From positions 454,699-518,698 of the forward strand of contig NZ_LT799418.1 of the NCBI RefSeq assembly GCF_900162725.1: 64,000 nt of DNA. Reading direction: 5' to 3'. Made by a program: the position numbers and the translations under genes. The DNA comes from Parabacteroides sp. Marseille-P3160 (GTDB taxonomy: Bacteria > Bacteroidota > Bacteroidia > Bacteroidales > Tannerellaceae). Below the pieces are notes generated by a model. It did no database searches. It saw nothing but the letters and a program-made list of their open reading frames with translations, and was not told where the DNA came from. This document shows, piece by piece, positions 43,710 to 52,747 of the stretch; the stretch's first letter is position 1; every line of letters begins with the position of its first letter.

Positions 43710-46700
43710 ATGAAAGAATGCATTAAAATGTTACTGGTTTGTGTCATTGCTCTTCTTTATCCGCTGGGAATGGCAGGGGCAAGTCCCGAAAGACCAAATC
43801 CGGAAGATTCCGGTATATTATCAGTGGGGCAACAATCTAATATTAAAATTGGCGGAACGATTACCGATGCATCGGGAGAACCTATTATTGGAGCCAATGT
43901 GGTGCAAAAAGGGACTACGAGAGGGACCCTTACGGATATAGACGGACGGTTTTCTTTGGAAGTCTCTCCTGATGCCGTCATTGTCGTTTCTTATATCGGA
44001 TATGTGGAGCAACAGATCACAGTGGGTAGTCAACGGACGTTTAGTATTCAATTAAAAGAGAATTTGCAAACCCTGGAAGAAGTGATCGTCGTTGGTTACG
44101 GTACACAGAAGAAGGTAAACCTGACGGGTTCTGTGGCAGCAGTTAATATGAGTGAACTCTCAGAGACTCGACCTATTACTTCTTTGTCTTCTAGCTTACA
44201 TGGATTAGCAGCCGGACTTTCCGTTAATCAGGGTAATGCCCGTCCCGGAGCAGATGGAGCCACCTTACGAATTCGTGGACAGGGCACGTTGAATAATTCG
44301 AATCCATTGGTTATTATCGATGGAGTAGAAGGAAGCATGAACGATATCAATGCCCAGGATGTGGAAAGTATTTCTATTTTGAAAGATGCAGCCTCCTCCG
44401 CTATCTATGGTTCACGGGCAGCAAATGGCGTTATTCTTATTACAACCAAGAAAGGTAAAGAAGGCTCTATCAAGGTTAATTATAATGGACAATTGAGCAC
44501 TCAGAAAGCGGCTCATCTGATAGAATCGATTAGTAATTACGCAGATTATATGGAATTATATAATGAAGCAACCCGAAATACGGATCCGAATGCACAATTA
44601 CAATTTTCGCAGACCTCGATTGACCTATGGAGAGCCAATGAAAATGGAGATCAATTGTTATATCCGAATACAGATTGGACGAAAGAAATTTTTTCTTCCA
44701 ATTTATCGCAAAATCATAATCTTTCTATTAGCGGAGGAACAGATAAATTGCATTTATTCGGTTCTTTCGGATATTTGGATAATCCGGGAATTATCGAAAA
44801 TTCAGGCTTTGAAAGATATACGGCGAGAATCAATGCAGATGCTGCCGTAAAACCTTGGCTTACTTTAGGCATGAATGTGAGCGGATTTGTGTCTTCTTCT
44901 GATATAGGAACGGAATTATTAGATTCTAATGTTTTCACATATGCGGCCGCCAGTACACCAGGCATGGTTCTTCGTTCTCCGGATGGAAGATATGGGGCTC
45001 CTAATAATTCAGAAGATGATCCACAATCTAATAACGTACTTGCTCAAGTAAATTCTGTAAAAGGAGATGTTCGACAGAATCGGATACAAGCACGTTTTTT
45101 CGGAAAAATGACTCCGCTAAAAGGCCTTACTATCGAAGGTTCTTATAATTATGATTTTAGAGATAAGATACGGGAACAACAGCCGGTATTCATTGATCGT
45201 TGGAATTTTCTAACAAACGCAATTGCTGTAAGTGGAACCGGGCGTACTTATGTCTTAAATCGTAATGAGAAGTATTACCGTTATTTTATGGATGGAACGG
45301 CCCGTTATGAAAATAAATTGTTTGATAAACTCTCATACAATGTAATGGTAGGAGCTAGTCAGGAATATTATAAACAGTCATGGTTCCAAGCTCAGAAATA
45401 TGATCTTACAGACCCGAGTCTTACGGTATTAAATGCCGCCACGTTGGATGCTACAGCTACAGGTACGGCTACAGACTGGGCTATGCGCTCTTTCTTCGGA
45501 CGCCTAAATTTAAATTGGGAGGATAAATATTTATTTGAAGCAAATTTAAGATATGACGCTTCTTCCCGTTTCCGTACTGGAAGTGACCGTTGGGGAGCAT
45601 TCCCTTCTTTTTCTGCTGCATGGAGGATAAAGGAGGAAGGTTTTATGAAAGATATTCAATGGTTGGATAATTTGAAAGTACGCGCTTCCTATGGTTCTTT
45701 AGGTAATAATTCAGTTGGTACTCTTAGTTCGAGTGGAAATGAATATTCCGTGGAAAACTATAATTCGGTAGGAAACTATGATTACCAGGCCGTTTATGCT
45801 GCATCCAACTATATATTAAATAATACCTTGAATGTCGGTTTTGCGCAGACAGCTTTATCTAATGCTATATTAACCTGGGAAAGTACCTATGTTACCAATC
45901 TAGGGTTTGATTTTGATGCACTTTCAACTAGATTATCCGGAACAATCGATTTCTTTAATAAAAACACGAAGAACATTTTGATTAATCTACCTGCTCCTTT
46001 GGTTGTCGGAAATGCTTCCATCCCCAAACAAAATGCGGCAGAGGTAAGGAATAGAGGTATTGAAGTGACCTTGGGATGGAATGACAAAATTGGAAATGTT
46101 AAATACCGTATCAACGGAAACTTTAGCTTTGTGGATAATAAGGTCACAAAATTTAAGGGTAAGGAAAAAACGATCAGTGGTGCAAATGTAATACAAGAGG
46201 GATTACCAATCAATGTGCAATATGTATTGGCGGTAGATCGTATTATTCAAACAGATGAAGACTTAGCTCTGGTCCAGAAAATGATAGATGAAGCTCCTAT
46301 TGATGAGGCAACAGGAATAAAGAAAAATCCATTTGCTACATTCGGGACACCTTCCAAGGGTGATCTATTATATAAAGATCTGAATGGTGATGGAATAGTA
46401 GACAATGATGATAAATATACATTCGGTCATGGAACGGCACCACGCGTTAATTATGGTTTGTCACTGGGCGCAGAGTGGAATGGTTTTGATTTATCCGTAT
46501 TGTTGCAAGGGGTAAGTGGTTATAAGGTCTTTTGGTTAGATAATTATTACAGACCTGTCGTTGTTTACGGTAACCATATTAATAAAGAGATTGCGGAAGG
46601 CCGTTGGTATGAAGGACGAACAGATGCGACTTATCCGAGATTGTTACAATCTTCAAAAACATTGAATACGCAGTACAGTGATTTCTGGGTGACAGACAAA

Positions 46701-46907
46701 TCGTATTTACGTGTGAAAAACATCCAATTAAGTTATATGTTACCGAAGAAGCTAATTCAGCCTTTCGGAATTGATAATATCCGGGTATATGCTAATTTGG
46801 AGAACTATTTCACTTTTACTAAATATAAAGGATTTGATCCGGAGATTAGTGGTATAAATTATCCTATTATGAAACAGACTACTTTTGGATTGAGTGTATC
46901 ATTCTAA
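43710..46907 (+). CDS. SusC/RagA TonB-linked outer membrane transporter (no STN domain)
   Basis: Glycan importer of 1065 aa. After the signal (MLLVCVIALLYPLGMAGA) it goes straight into the carboxypeptidase-D-like domain (GTITDASGEPIIGANVV), then LEEVIVVGYGTQKKVNLTGS, the plug (VESISILKDAASSAIYGSRA) and the barrel ending TTFGLSVSF. Unlike the SusC at 4741 it has no STN domain, so it should not signal to an anti-sigma factor. Followed 15 bp later by its SusD. Confidence 0.96.
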   Translation: MKECIKMLLVCVIALLYPLGMAGASPERPNPEDSGILSVGQQSNIKIGGTITDASGEPIIGANVVQKGTTRGTLTDIDGRFSLEVSPDAVIVVSYIGYVEQQITVGSQRTFSIQLKENLQTLEEVIVVGYGTQKKVNLTGSVAAVNMSELSETRPITSLSSSLHGLAAGLSVNQGNARPGADGATLRIRGQGTLNNSNPLVIIDGVEGSMNDINAQDVESISILKDAASSAIYGSRAANGVILITTKKGKEGSIKVNYNGQLSTQKAAHLIESISNYADYMELYNEATRNTDPNAQLQFSQTSIDLWRANENGDQLLYPNTDWTKEIFSSNLSQNHNLSISGGTDKLHLFGSFGYLDNPGIIENSGFERYTARINADAAVKPWLTLGMNVSGFVSSSDIGTELLDSNVFTYAAASTPGMVLRSPDGRYGAPNNSEDDPQSNNVLAQVNSVKGDVRQNRIQARFFGKMTPLKGLTIEGSYNYDFRDKIREQQPVFIDRWNFLTNAIAVSGTGRTYVLNRNEKYYRYFMDGTARYENKLFDKLSYNVMVGASQEYYKQSWFQAQKYDLTDPSLTVLNAATLDATATGTATDWAMRSFFGRLNLNWEDKYLFEANLRYDASSRFRTGSDRWGAFPSFSAAWRIKEEGFMKDIQWLDNLKVRASYGSLGNNSVGTLSSSGNEYSVENYNSVGNYDYQAVYAASNYILNNTLNVGFAQTALSNAILTWESTYVTNLGFDFDALSTRLSGTIDFFNKNTKNILINLPAPLVVGNASIPKQNAAEVRNRGIEVTLGWNDKIGNVKYRINGNFSFVDNKVTKFKGKEKTISGANVIQEGLPINVQYVLAVDRIIQTDEDLALVQKMIDEAPIDEATGIKKNPFATFGTPSKGDLLYKDLNGDGIVDNDDKYTFGHGTAPRVNYGLSLGAEWNGFDLSVLLQGVSGYKVFWLDNYYRPVVVYGNHINKEIAEGRWYEGRTDATYPRLLQSSKTLNTQYSDFWVTDKSYLRVKNIQLSYMLPKKLIQPFGIDNIRVYANLENYFTFTKYKGFDPEISGINYPIMKQTTFGLSVSF

Positions 46908-46922
46908 TAAAAAAAAATTATC

Positions 46923-48644
46923 ATGAAAAGAACTATAATAAAATATCTATTTCTGTTTGCGGGAGTCCTTTCTTTGAACAGTTGTTATGATTTGGACACG
47001 GCTCCCTACGAACAAATCAGTTCCTCAACGTTTTGGAAGACTGAGGAGCATGCTAAACAGGCGATTATGGGCGTCTATAGACAGGCAAAACAACAATATG
47101 TCTTCGGTACAGCTTTTATGTTTGACAATATGGGAGATATCGGCATCGGTTATGATGCTCAATCCTATCAGGAGGCTTTTCTCGGATCTTACAATGACCG
47201 TTCAGTAATTGTGGTTAATCATTGGAAAATGACTTATGACGGCGTTCAACGGGCAAATACGGTGATCCGGAATGTTGCGACCATGACGATTTCCGAAGAA
47301 GTAAAAACACAAGTCATTGCAGAGGCTAAATTCATGCGGGCTCTCTATTACTTCCATTTGCTTGATTTTTTTGGAGGAGTCCCCTTATATGATGAGTCGG
47401 TTGATTTGAATGCTGATTTCAATAACCTGTTAAATCTGAGAAGTTCGGAAGACGATGTACGTGCTTTTATTCTAAAGGATTTGGATGCAGCGATCCAAGG
47501 GCTACCCGTTTCCTGGTCTACTGATAATTACGGACGTGCTACAAAGGGTGCGGCTTATGCCTTACGTGGCAAAGTTTACTTATACCATAAAGAATGGCAA
47601 AAGGCGGTTGCTGATTTTGAGGAAATAGTTTATAATAAAACGAATTCCTACGGATATCAATTATATGACAATTATGCAGATTTATTTAATCAAAAAGGTC
47701 ATGCCAGTTCTGAAATGATATTTGCTATTCAAAATAAAGGAGGGGTAGGAATTGATAATGGAATGCCGTTTGCCTTTTATATTGGAACTCGCAGTACATA
47801 CGGGAGTTGTTGGAATAATGGAATGCCTTCTGCCGCATTAGCGGATATGTATGAACTGAAAGACGGGAAAAAATTCAATTGGAATGACTTTATTCCACGG
47901 TTTAATGAAGATAATGCGGTAAAGAGTAAAGCTTTCCTTGCTACTCATACAAATGGGGTATTGACTTCTGTTCCTGATACGGCGCTATTGGCTTCTATTT
48001 ATGCGAAACGCGATCCACGGATGTTGCAAACTTTAATCGTTCCTTATTCTACTTATTTAGGTTGGAATGCAAATAAAGAACGGCAAATGTTGTTTGTCGT
48101 TGCTCCGGGAACAAATGAAAATTTCGGACAAATCAGAAATAATAAGGGATGGTATACCTATCTTTGGAGGAAGTTTGTTCCGGAAGGAGATCTGAATGGA
48201 GAGTTAACCAACCGGGAACATACTCCTTTTAATTTTCCGATTATTCGTTTGGCTGATGTACTGCTTATGTTATCGGAAGCCTATAATGAATTAGGGCAAT
48301 TGGACAAAGCGGTGGTCGAGTTAAATAAAGTTAGACAACGTTCTTCTACCAACATGCCGGCCCTGAATAGTGGTTCCGAATGGTTAAAGGTAACGACAAA
48401 AGAAGAAATGTTTGAACGTATCATGCATGAAAGAGCGGTTGAACTGGCTTGCGAAGGACATCGTTTTAGCGATCTAAAAAGATGGGGGTTGGCAAAATCC
48501 ATGTTGAACAATGTGGTTGAGAAGTCTCTGATCGGAGCGAATCTTTATACTCGTAAATTTGACGACCGTGATTATTTATGGCCGATACCCGGACAGGAAA
48601 TTGAAACAAATGATTTGTTGACTCAAAATCCTGGTTGGTATTAA
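46923..48644 (+). CDS. SusD/RagB glycan-binding lipoprotein
   Basis: Surface lipoprotein partner of the preceding SusC, 573 aa. The signal MKRTIIKYLFLFAGVLSLNSC ends in a lipobox Cys, followed by YDLDTAPY. SusD hallmarks: AEAKFMRALYYFHLLDFFGG, and near the end FERIMHERAVELACEGHRFS, then DLKRWG. A strong hairpin terminator directly follows, so downstream enzymes are partly uncoupled from the SusCD message. Confidence 0.95.
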   Translation: MKRTIIKYLFLFAGVLSLNSCYDLDTAPYEQISSSTFWKTEEHAKQAIMGVYRQAKQQYVFGTAFMFDNMGDIGIGYDAQSYQEAFLGSYNDRSVIVVNHWKMTYDGVQRANTVIRNVATMTISEEVKTQVIAEAKFMRALYYFHLLDFFGGVPLYDESVDLNADFNNLLNLRSSEDDVRAFILKDLDAAIQGLPVSWSTDNYGRATKGAAYALRGKVYLYHKEWQKAVADFEEIVYNKTNSYGYQLYDNYADLFNQKGHASSEMIFAIQNKGGVGIDNGMPFAFYIGTRSTYGSCWNNGMPSAALADMYELKDGKKFNWNDFIPRFNEDNAVKSKAFLATHTNGVLTSVPDTALLASIYAKRDPRMLQTLIVPYSTYLGWNANKERQMLFVVAPGTNENFGQIRNNKGWYTYLWRKFVPEGDLNGELTNREHTPFNFPIIRLADVLLMLSEAYNELGQLDKAVVELNKVRQRSSTNMPALNSGSEWLKVTTKEEMFERIMHERAVELACEGHRFSDLKRWGLAKSMLNNVVEKSLIGANLYTRKFDDRDYLWPIPGQEIETNDLLTQNPGWY

Positions 48645-48651
48645 TCTTTTA

Positions 48652-48694
48652 TCAGAAGAAGAGGTTGTCATACCTCTTCTTCTGACTTTTTCCT
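48652..48694 (+). terminator. Terminator after PUL 2 susD
   Basis: Perfect 14-bp stem TCAGAAGAAGAGGT (48652-48665) and ACCTCTTCTTCTGA (48672-48685), 6-base loop, then CTTTTTCC. Likely separates or attenuates transcription into the lyase/GH88 part. Confidence 0.85.
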
Positions 48695-48805
48695 TTTGTT
48701 GTTGGCGAGAATCAATTAAAGAACCCAACAGATCTGCTCGTTATCTTCTTGGAAATGATATAAACGGATAATACGAGTAAGAACATTTCAAATACAAATT
48801 AAATA

Positions 48806-49324
48806 ATGAAGAAATATCTTGTCCTTTTACTCACCGTGATAATATCTAATTTTGTGTGTTTATCGCAGTTACAGCAACATAGACTATCTTTAATCCCTGA
48901 TCCTAAGGAAGCAGAGGTACTTTCCGGCGAATTTGTTCTTTCATCAGCTATTCGTTTGCATTATCCCTCGAAACTGGATAAGACAGCTTCTCTTTTGACA
49001 GATTTCTTGTCTGCTAATTATGGGGTACAATTAAAAAAAGGATCGGCAAGTAAAAACTCAATTCGATTGATTGTTGACGACTCCATGAAATCAGAGTCCT
49101 ATCAATTACAAATAGATAAAGATGGAGTTCGTATTCAAGGAGGAGAAACCGGAGTCTTTTACGGAGTCCAAACGCTTCTGCAATTAATTTCCAGGAATGA
49201 ATCCGGTAAGTTATCACTTCCACAAGTCGTTATCAATGACGAGCCTCGTTTTACCTTCAGGCAGAAAGAGTGCTATTTATACTGTAACAGAATGAAAATA
49301 GAAACTAATACCATTAAAACATGA
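48806..49324 (+). pseudogene. Truncated GH20 beta-hexosaminidase (N-terminal domain only)
   Basis: A 172-aa product: signal MKKYLVLLLTVIISNFVCLS, then the GH20b domain (LSLIPDPKEAEVLSGEF, ESYQLQIDKDGVRIQGGETG, VFYGVQTLLQLI) and VVINDEPRFTFR, the exact point where the catalytic barrel should begin with the RG-mLDvsRHF-type segment. Instead an unrelated tail KECYLYCNRMKIETNTIKT follows, and the frame ends in ATGA overlapping the lyase start. The catalytic domain (several hundred residues) is missing, most simply by a deletion at about 49262. The leftover domain could still be translated and exported and may serve only to couple the lyase. Confidence 0.85.
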
Positions 49325-51246
49325 AAATATCTTTTTATACAATCTTCCTGTTTTTGTTCCTTTGCTCTTTTTCGACACATGCTTATACGGAAAAGAATCT
49401 ATTACAAAAGGCAGCGACTTTAGAGCAGGTTCAGTCTGCTCTGATAATGGATCAGAAATGGGTACCTTATCCCGTATATTCTGATCGGAACGGTTGGGAG
49501 CAATTATTAGGCGCTTCCAATAAGGAGACTCTTATACAAAGAGGAGAGAAAGCCCTTACTTACGAGTGGAAAGTCGTGAAGGCTACCGATTATCTTGAAT
49601 TTGAGAGAAGCGGAGACCGCCGGATTATGGAGGATCCGTTGGGCAGCAATGTAACGGCAGTAACCGACCTTTTCTTTGCTGAATTGGCCGAAGGAAAAGG
49701 CCGGTTTATGGATCAATTGATTAATGGTGTTTTTACTTCGTGTGAAATGACTTCCTGGGTACTTTCAGCTCATTTAACTGCTCAACACTCCAAACGTTCT
49801 TTACCGGATTATAAAGAAAATGTTATTGATCTTATGTCAGGAGATATGGGATCCCTGTTTGCATGGACTTATTATTTCTTCCACAAAGAGTTTGACAAAG
49901 TAAACCCGGTTATTTCGGAACGGTTACGATACGAGTTGCAAAAGCGCATTTTGGATCCTTATATGCAGGAGGATCGTTTTTGGTGGATGGCTTTCGATTG
50001 GAAACCGGGTGTTATGGTGAACAACTGGAATCCGTGGTGTAATTTCAATGTGTTGCAGTGCTTTTTGTTACTTGAGAATGACCGGGAGACTTTAGCTAAA
50101 GCTGTTTACCGGACCATGGCCTCGGTCGATAAATTTATCAATTATACCCATGAAGACGGCGGTTGTGAAGAAGGTCCTTCTTATTGGGGACATGCTGCCG
50201 GTAAGATGTATGATTATTTACAAATCCTTTCCGACGGAACCGGAGGGAAAGTCTCCGTTTTCGACCAACCCATGATTAAAAATATGGGAGAGTATATCGT
50301 ACGTTCGTACGTGGGAAACGGGTGGGTTGTCAATTTTGCAGACGCTTCCGCCAGAGGGGGAGGGGATGCTCCTTTGATCTATCGATACGGGAAAGCCGTT
50401 AAGAGCGACAGGATGATGCAACAGGCTGCTTATTTAAACCAAAAGAAAGAGCAATTGTCAACGAGCCGCGATATCTTCCGTTCCCTGCAGAATATACTAT
50501 ATGCCGATGAACTGAATAAGATGCAGGGAAAGCCTCAGCAGGCTCCTTATTCCTGGTACCCGGAGACGGAATTTTGTTATATGACGAATTCATCCGGGTT
50601 CTTTTTGGCAACGAAAGGAGGCTATAACAATGAGAGCCATAACCATAATGACGTAGGTACTTTTTCTCTTTATCTGAACACAATACCTGTCTTTATCGAT
50701 GCCGGTGTAGGTACTTATACCCGGCAGACATTCAGTAGCGAGCGGTATACGATCTGGACTATGCAGAGTAATTATCATAATCTGCCGATGATTAACGGAA
50801 TTCCCCAAGCGTTCGGATCTCAGTATAAGGCGACTGATGTGGAATTCGAAGCAAAGCAAATGAGTTTTTCAGCCAATATAGCTCAGGCATATCCGGCCGA
50901 GGCCCGTGTGAAAAAATGGATTCGTTCGTATACGCTTTCTAAAAATAGTTTATTGATTGAAGATAATTACGCATTGGAGCAAGCCGCTCAACCGAACCGA
51001 ATCAATTTCCTGACTTGGGGAAAGGTCGATCTCTCCGAGAAAGGAAAAATTAAAATTGCGGTTAAAGACCAGAAAGCGATGCTTTCCTATGACGAAAAGG
51101 CGTTCGATGTTTCTATTGAGACGATTTCCATAGAAGACCCGCGATTGTCCAATGTTTGGGGCAATGAGGTCTATAGGGTATCATTAACGGCTAAGAAAGT
51201 AAGTACAATCGGAAAATATAAATATACCGTTCAGCAAATAAAATAA
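49321..51246 (+). CDS. Heparinase II/III-like polysaccharide lyase
   Basis: Exported 641-aa polysaccharide lyase. Signal near MKISFYTIFLFLFLCSFSTHA. An alpha/alpha-toroid N-terminal part (WNPWCNFNVLQCFLLLE, DGGCEEGPSYWGHAAGKMYD) carries the usual Tyr/His/Asn residues. The heparinase II/III C-terminal beta-sandwich starts near FLATKGGYNNESHNHNDVGTF, with likely catalytic His in NESHNHND, and YHNLPMING. It should cut uronic-acid polymers by beta-elimination, giving unsaturated products for the GH88 that follows 17 bp later. Polymer specificity within the family cannot be read. Confidence 0.87.
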   Translation: MKISFYTIFLFLFLCSFSTHAYTEKNLLQKAATLEQVQSALIMDQKWVPYPVYSDRNGWEQLLGASNKETLIQRGEKALTYEWKVVKATDYLEFERSGDRRIMEDPLGSNVTAVTDLFFAELAEGKGRFMDQLINGVFTSCEMTSWVLSAHLTAQHSKRSLPDYKENVIDLMSGDMGSLFAWTYYFFHKEFDKVNPVISERLRYELQKRILDPYMQEDRFWWMAFDWKPGVMVNNWNPWCNFNVLQCFLLLENDRETLAKAVYRTMASVDKFINYTHEDGGCEEGPSYWGHAAGKMYDYLQILSDGTGGKVSVFDQPMIKNMGEYIVRSYVGNGWVVNFADASARGGGDAPLIYRYGKAVKSDRMMQQAAYLNQKKEQLSTSRDIFRSLQNILYADELNKMQGKPQQAPYSWYPETEFCYMTNSSGFFLATKGGYNNESHNHNDVGTFSLYLNTIPVFIDAGVGTYTRQTFSSERYTIWTMQSNYHNLPMINGIPQAFGSQYKATDVEFEAKQMSFSANIAQAYPAEARVKKWIRSYTLSKNSLLIEDNYALEQAAQPNRINFLTWGKVDLSEKGKIKIAVKDQKAMLSYDEKAFDVSIETISIEDPRLSNVWGNEVYRVSLTAKKVSTIGKYKYTVQQIK

Positions 51247-51263
51247 TTAAATCAAAGAAAAAG

Positions 51264-52481
51264 ATGAAGAATTTGACCACTTTCATGTGTGCCATTCTGT
51301 TGACAGCTTGCCATACCCATAAGCAAGTCGAGGAGCAGGATCCTTTTATTCAGGAAAATATCAGTTTTGCGCAGGAGCAACTGGGAAATGCGATAAAAAC
51401 GATTGAAGCCAGCGGGAAAATATTAAATCCGGTGACTCTTAAACCGGACGGATCGGTTTTCTATTGCGATATGACCGATTGGCGCAGCGGATTTTTCCCC
51501 GGTTCCGTTTGGTATTTGTATGAACTGACCGGAGATTCTGCCCTGTTGCCTCTTGCCGATAAATATACTGAAGCGATCAAAGGAGCAAAAGATCTGAATT
51601 GGCATCATGATGTCGGTTTTATTATTGAATGCAGTTTCGGAAACGGACTACGGTTGACAAAAAATGAGAAATACAAAGACGTGATTGTCGATGCCGCCCG
51701 CTCGTTGTCCACCCGTTTCCGTCCGGTACCGGGTATCATCCAATCCTGGAATGTAGACAAGGGCTGGCAGTCGGAGCGCGGATGGGAATGTCCGGTAATC
51801 ATTGATAATATGATGAATTTGGAATTGCTGTTCAATGCGACCAGGCTGACCGGAGATTCTTCTTTTTATAAGATAGCCGTTTCACATGCCGACCGTACCC
51901 TGGCTGAACAATTCCGTCCGGATGGGAGCTGTTATCATGTGGTGGATTATGATTTGAAAACCGGTAAAGTACGAAATCGCCATACGGCGCAAGGCTATTC
52001 GCATGAATCTGCCTGGAGCCGGGGGCAAGCATGGGCGATTTATGGCTTTGCCCTTTGTTATCGGGAAACAGGAGAAAAGAAATACCTGGATCAGGCGGGC
52101 AAAACTTTTCAATTTATGAAGAATCATCCTGTGATGCCTGAAGACCTTGTTCCCTATTGGGATATGGATGCTCCGGACATTCCGGATGCCTTGAGGGATG
52201 TTTCCTCGGCTTCATGCATTGCTTCCGCTTTATATATGATGAGTACATTAGATACGGTAAATGCTTCTTCTTATAGAAATTATGCGGATCGTATCCTTGT
52301 CTCCTTATCTTCGCCGGATTACCGGGCTAAATTAGGGGAAAACGGTAATTTCATATTGATGCACTCGGTCGGAAGCATTCCTCACCAGGCAGAGGTGGAT
52401 GTTCCTCTCAACTATGCCGATTATTATTTTTTGGAAGCCCTTAAACGTAAACGTGACTTGGAGGAGACCGTAAAAAATTAG
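51264..52481 (+). CDS. GH88 unsaturated glucuronyl hydrolase (lipoprotein)
   Basis: A 405-aa lipoprotein (signal MKNLTTFMCAILLTAC) of glycoside hydrolase family 88. It removes the 4,5-unsaturated uronic acid left by lyases. Motifs: YCDMTDWRSGFFPGSVWYLY, HHDVGFIIECSFGNGLRL with candidate acid D116, and PVIIDNMMNLELL with D181; their spacing matches the two catalytic aspartates of Bacillus UGL (D88, D149). SHESAWSRGQAWAIYGFALC is another family block. The anchor places it in the periplasm or on the outer membrane. Last gene of PUL 2. Confidence 0.93.
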   Translation: MKNLTTFMCAILLTACHTHKQVEEQDPFIQENISFAQEQLGNAIKTIEASGKILNPVTLKPDGSVFYCDMTDWRSGFFPGSVWYLYELTGDSALLPLADKYTEAIKGAKDLNWHHDVGFIIECSFGNGLRLTKNEKYKDVIVDAARSLSTRFRPVPGIIQSWNVDKGWQSERGWECPVIIDNMMNLELLFNATRLTGDSSFYKIAVSHADRTLAEQFRPDGSCYHVVDYDLKTGKVRNRHTAQGYSHESAWSRGQAWAIYGFALCYRETGEKKYLDQAGKTFQFMKNHPVMPEDLVPYWDMDAPDIPDALRDVSSASCIASALYMMSTLDTVNASSYRNYADRILVSLSSPDYRAKLGENGNFILMHSVGSIPHQAEVDVPLNYADYYFLEALKRKRDLEETVKN

Positions 52482-52534
52482 AATTACTAACTTAGAACCG
52501 ATTGCCGAAAGGAGACGGAAATCCTGTAAAAATT

Positions 52535-52609
52535 CATAACTGTGAATGAACGCGTTCACAGTTATGAATTTTTCGTTTCATAGTTATGACTGCGCGCAGT
52601 CATAACTAT
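52535..52609. repeat. Two adjacent GTTATGA-type palindromes
   Basis: First inverted repeat at 52535-52566 with arms CATAACTGTGAA and TTCACAGTTATG. Second at 52580-52609, a perfect 30-bp palindrome with half ATAGTTATGACTGCG. Both carry the same CATAACT/AGTTATG ends and differ in the centre, 13 bp apart. They resemble a small REP family copied between genes; they could also stop transcription, followed as they are by ATTTTTTC. Confidence 0.7.
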
Positions 52610-52681
52610 CATTTTTTCAGCAATCGCATGCAATAGGTATTTTCCTCTTGTATTCATATGAAAAATAGCAATGAATGGTGA

Positions 52682-52712
52682 TTGTGGAAAGAAGAAGCTA
52701 ATTCTACTTTTG
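52682..52712 (+). promoter_or_regulatory. Promoter of the TonB siderophore receptor gene
   Basis: TTG (52682-52684), 20 bp, then TACTTTTG (52705-52712), a perfect -7 box, 36 bp before ATG 52748. No obvious Fur-type palindrome was seen over it. Confidence 0.65.
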
Positions 52713-52747
52713 TGGGCGTAAAAGTGTATTAATTTAATCAAATCAAA

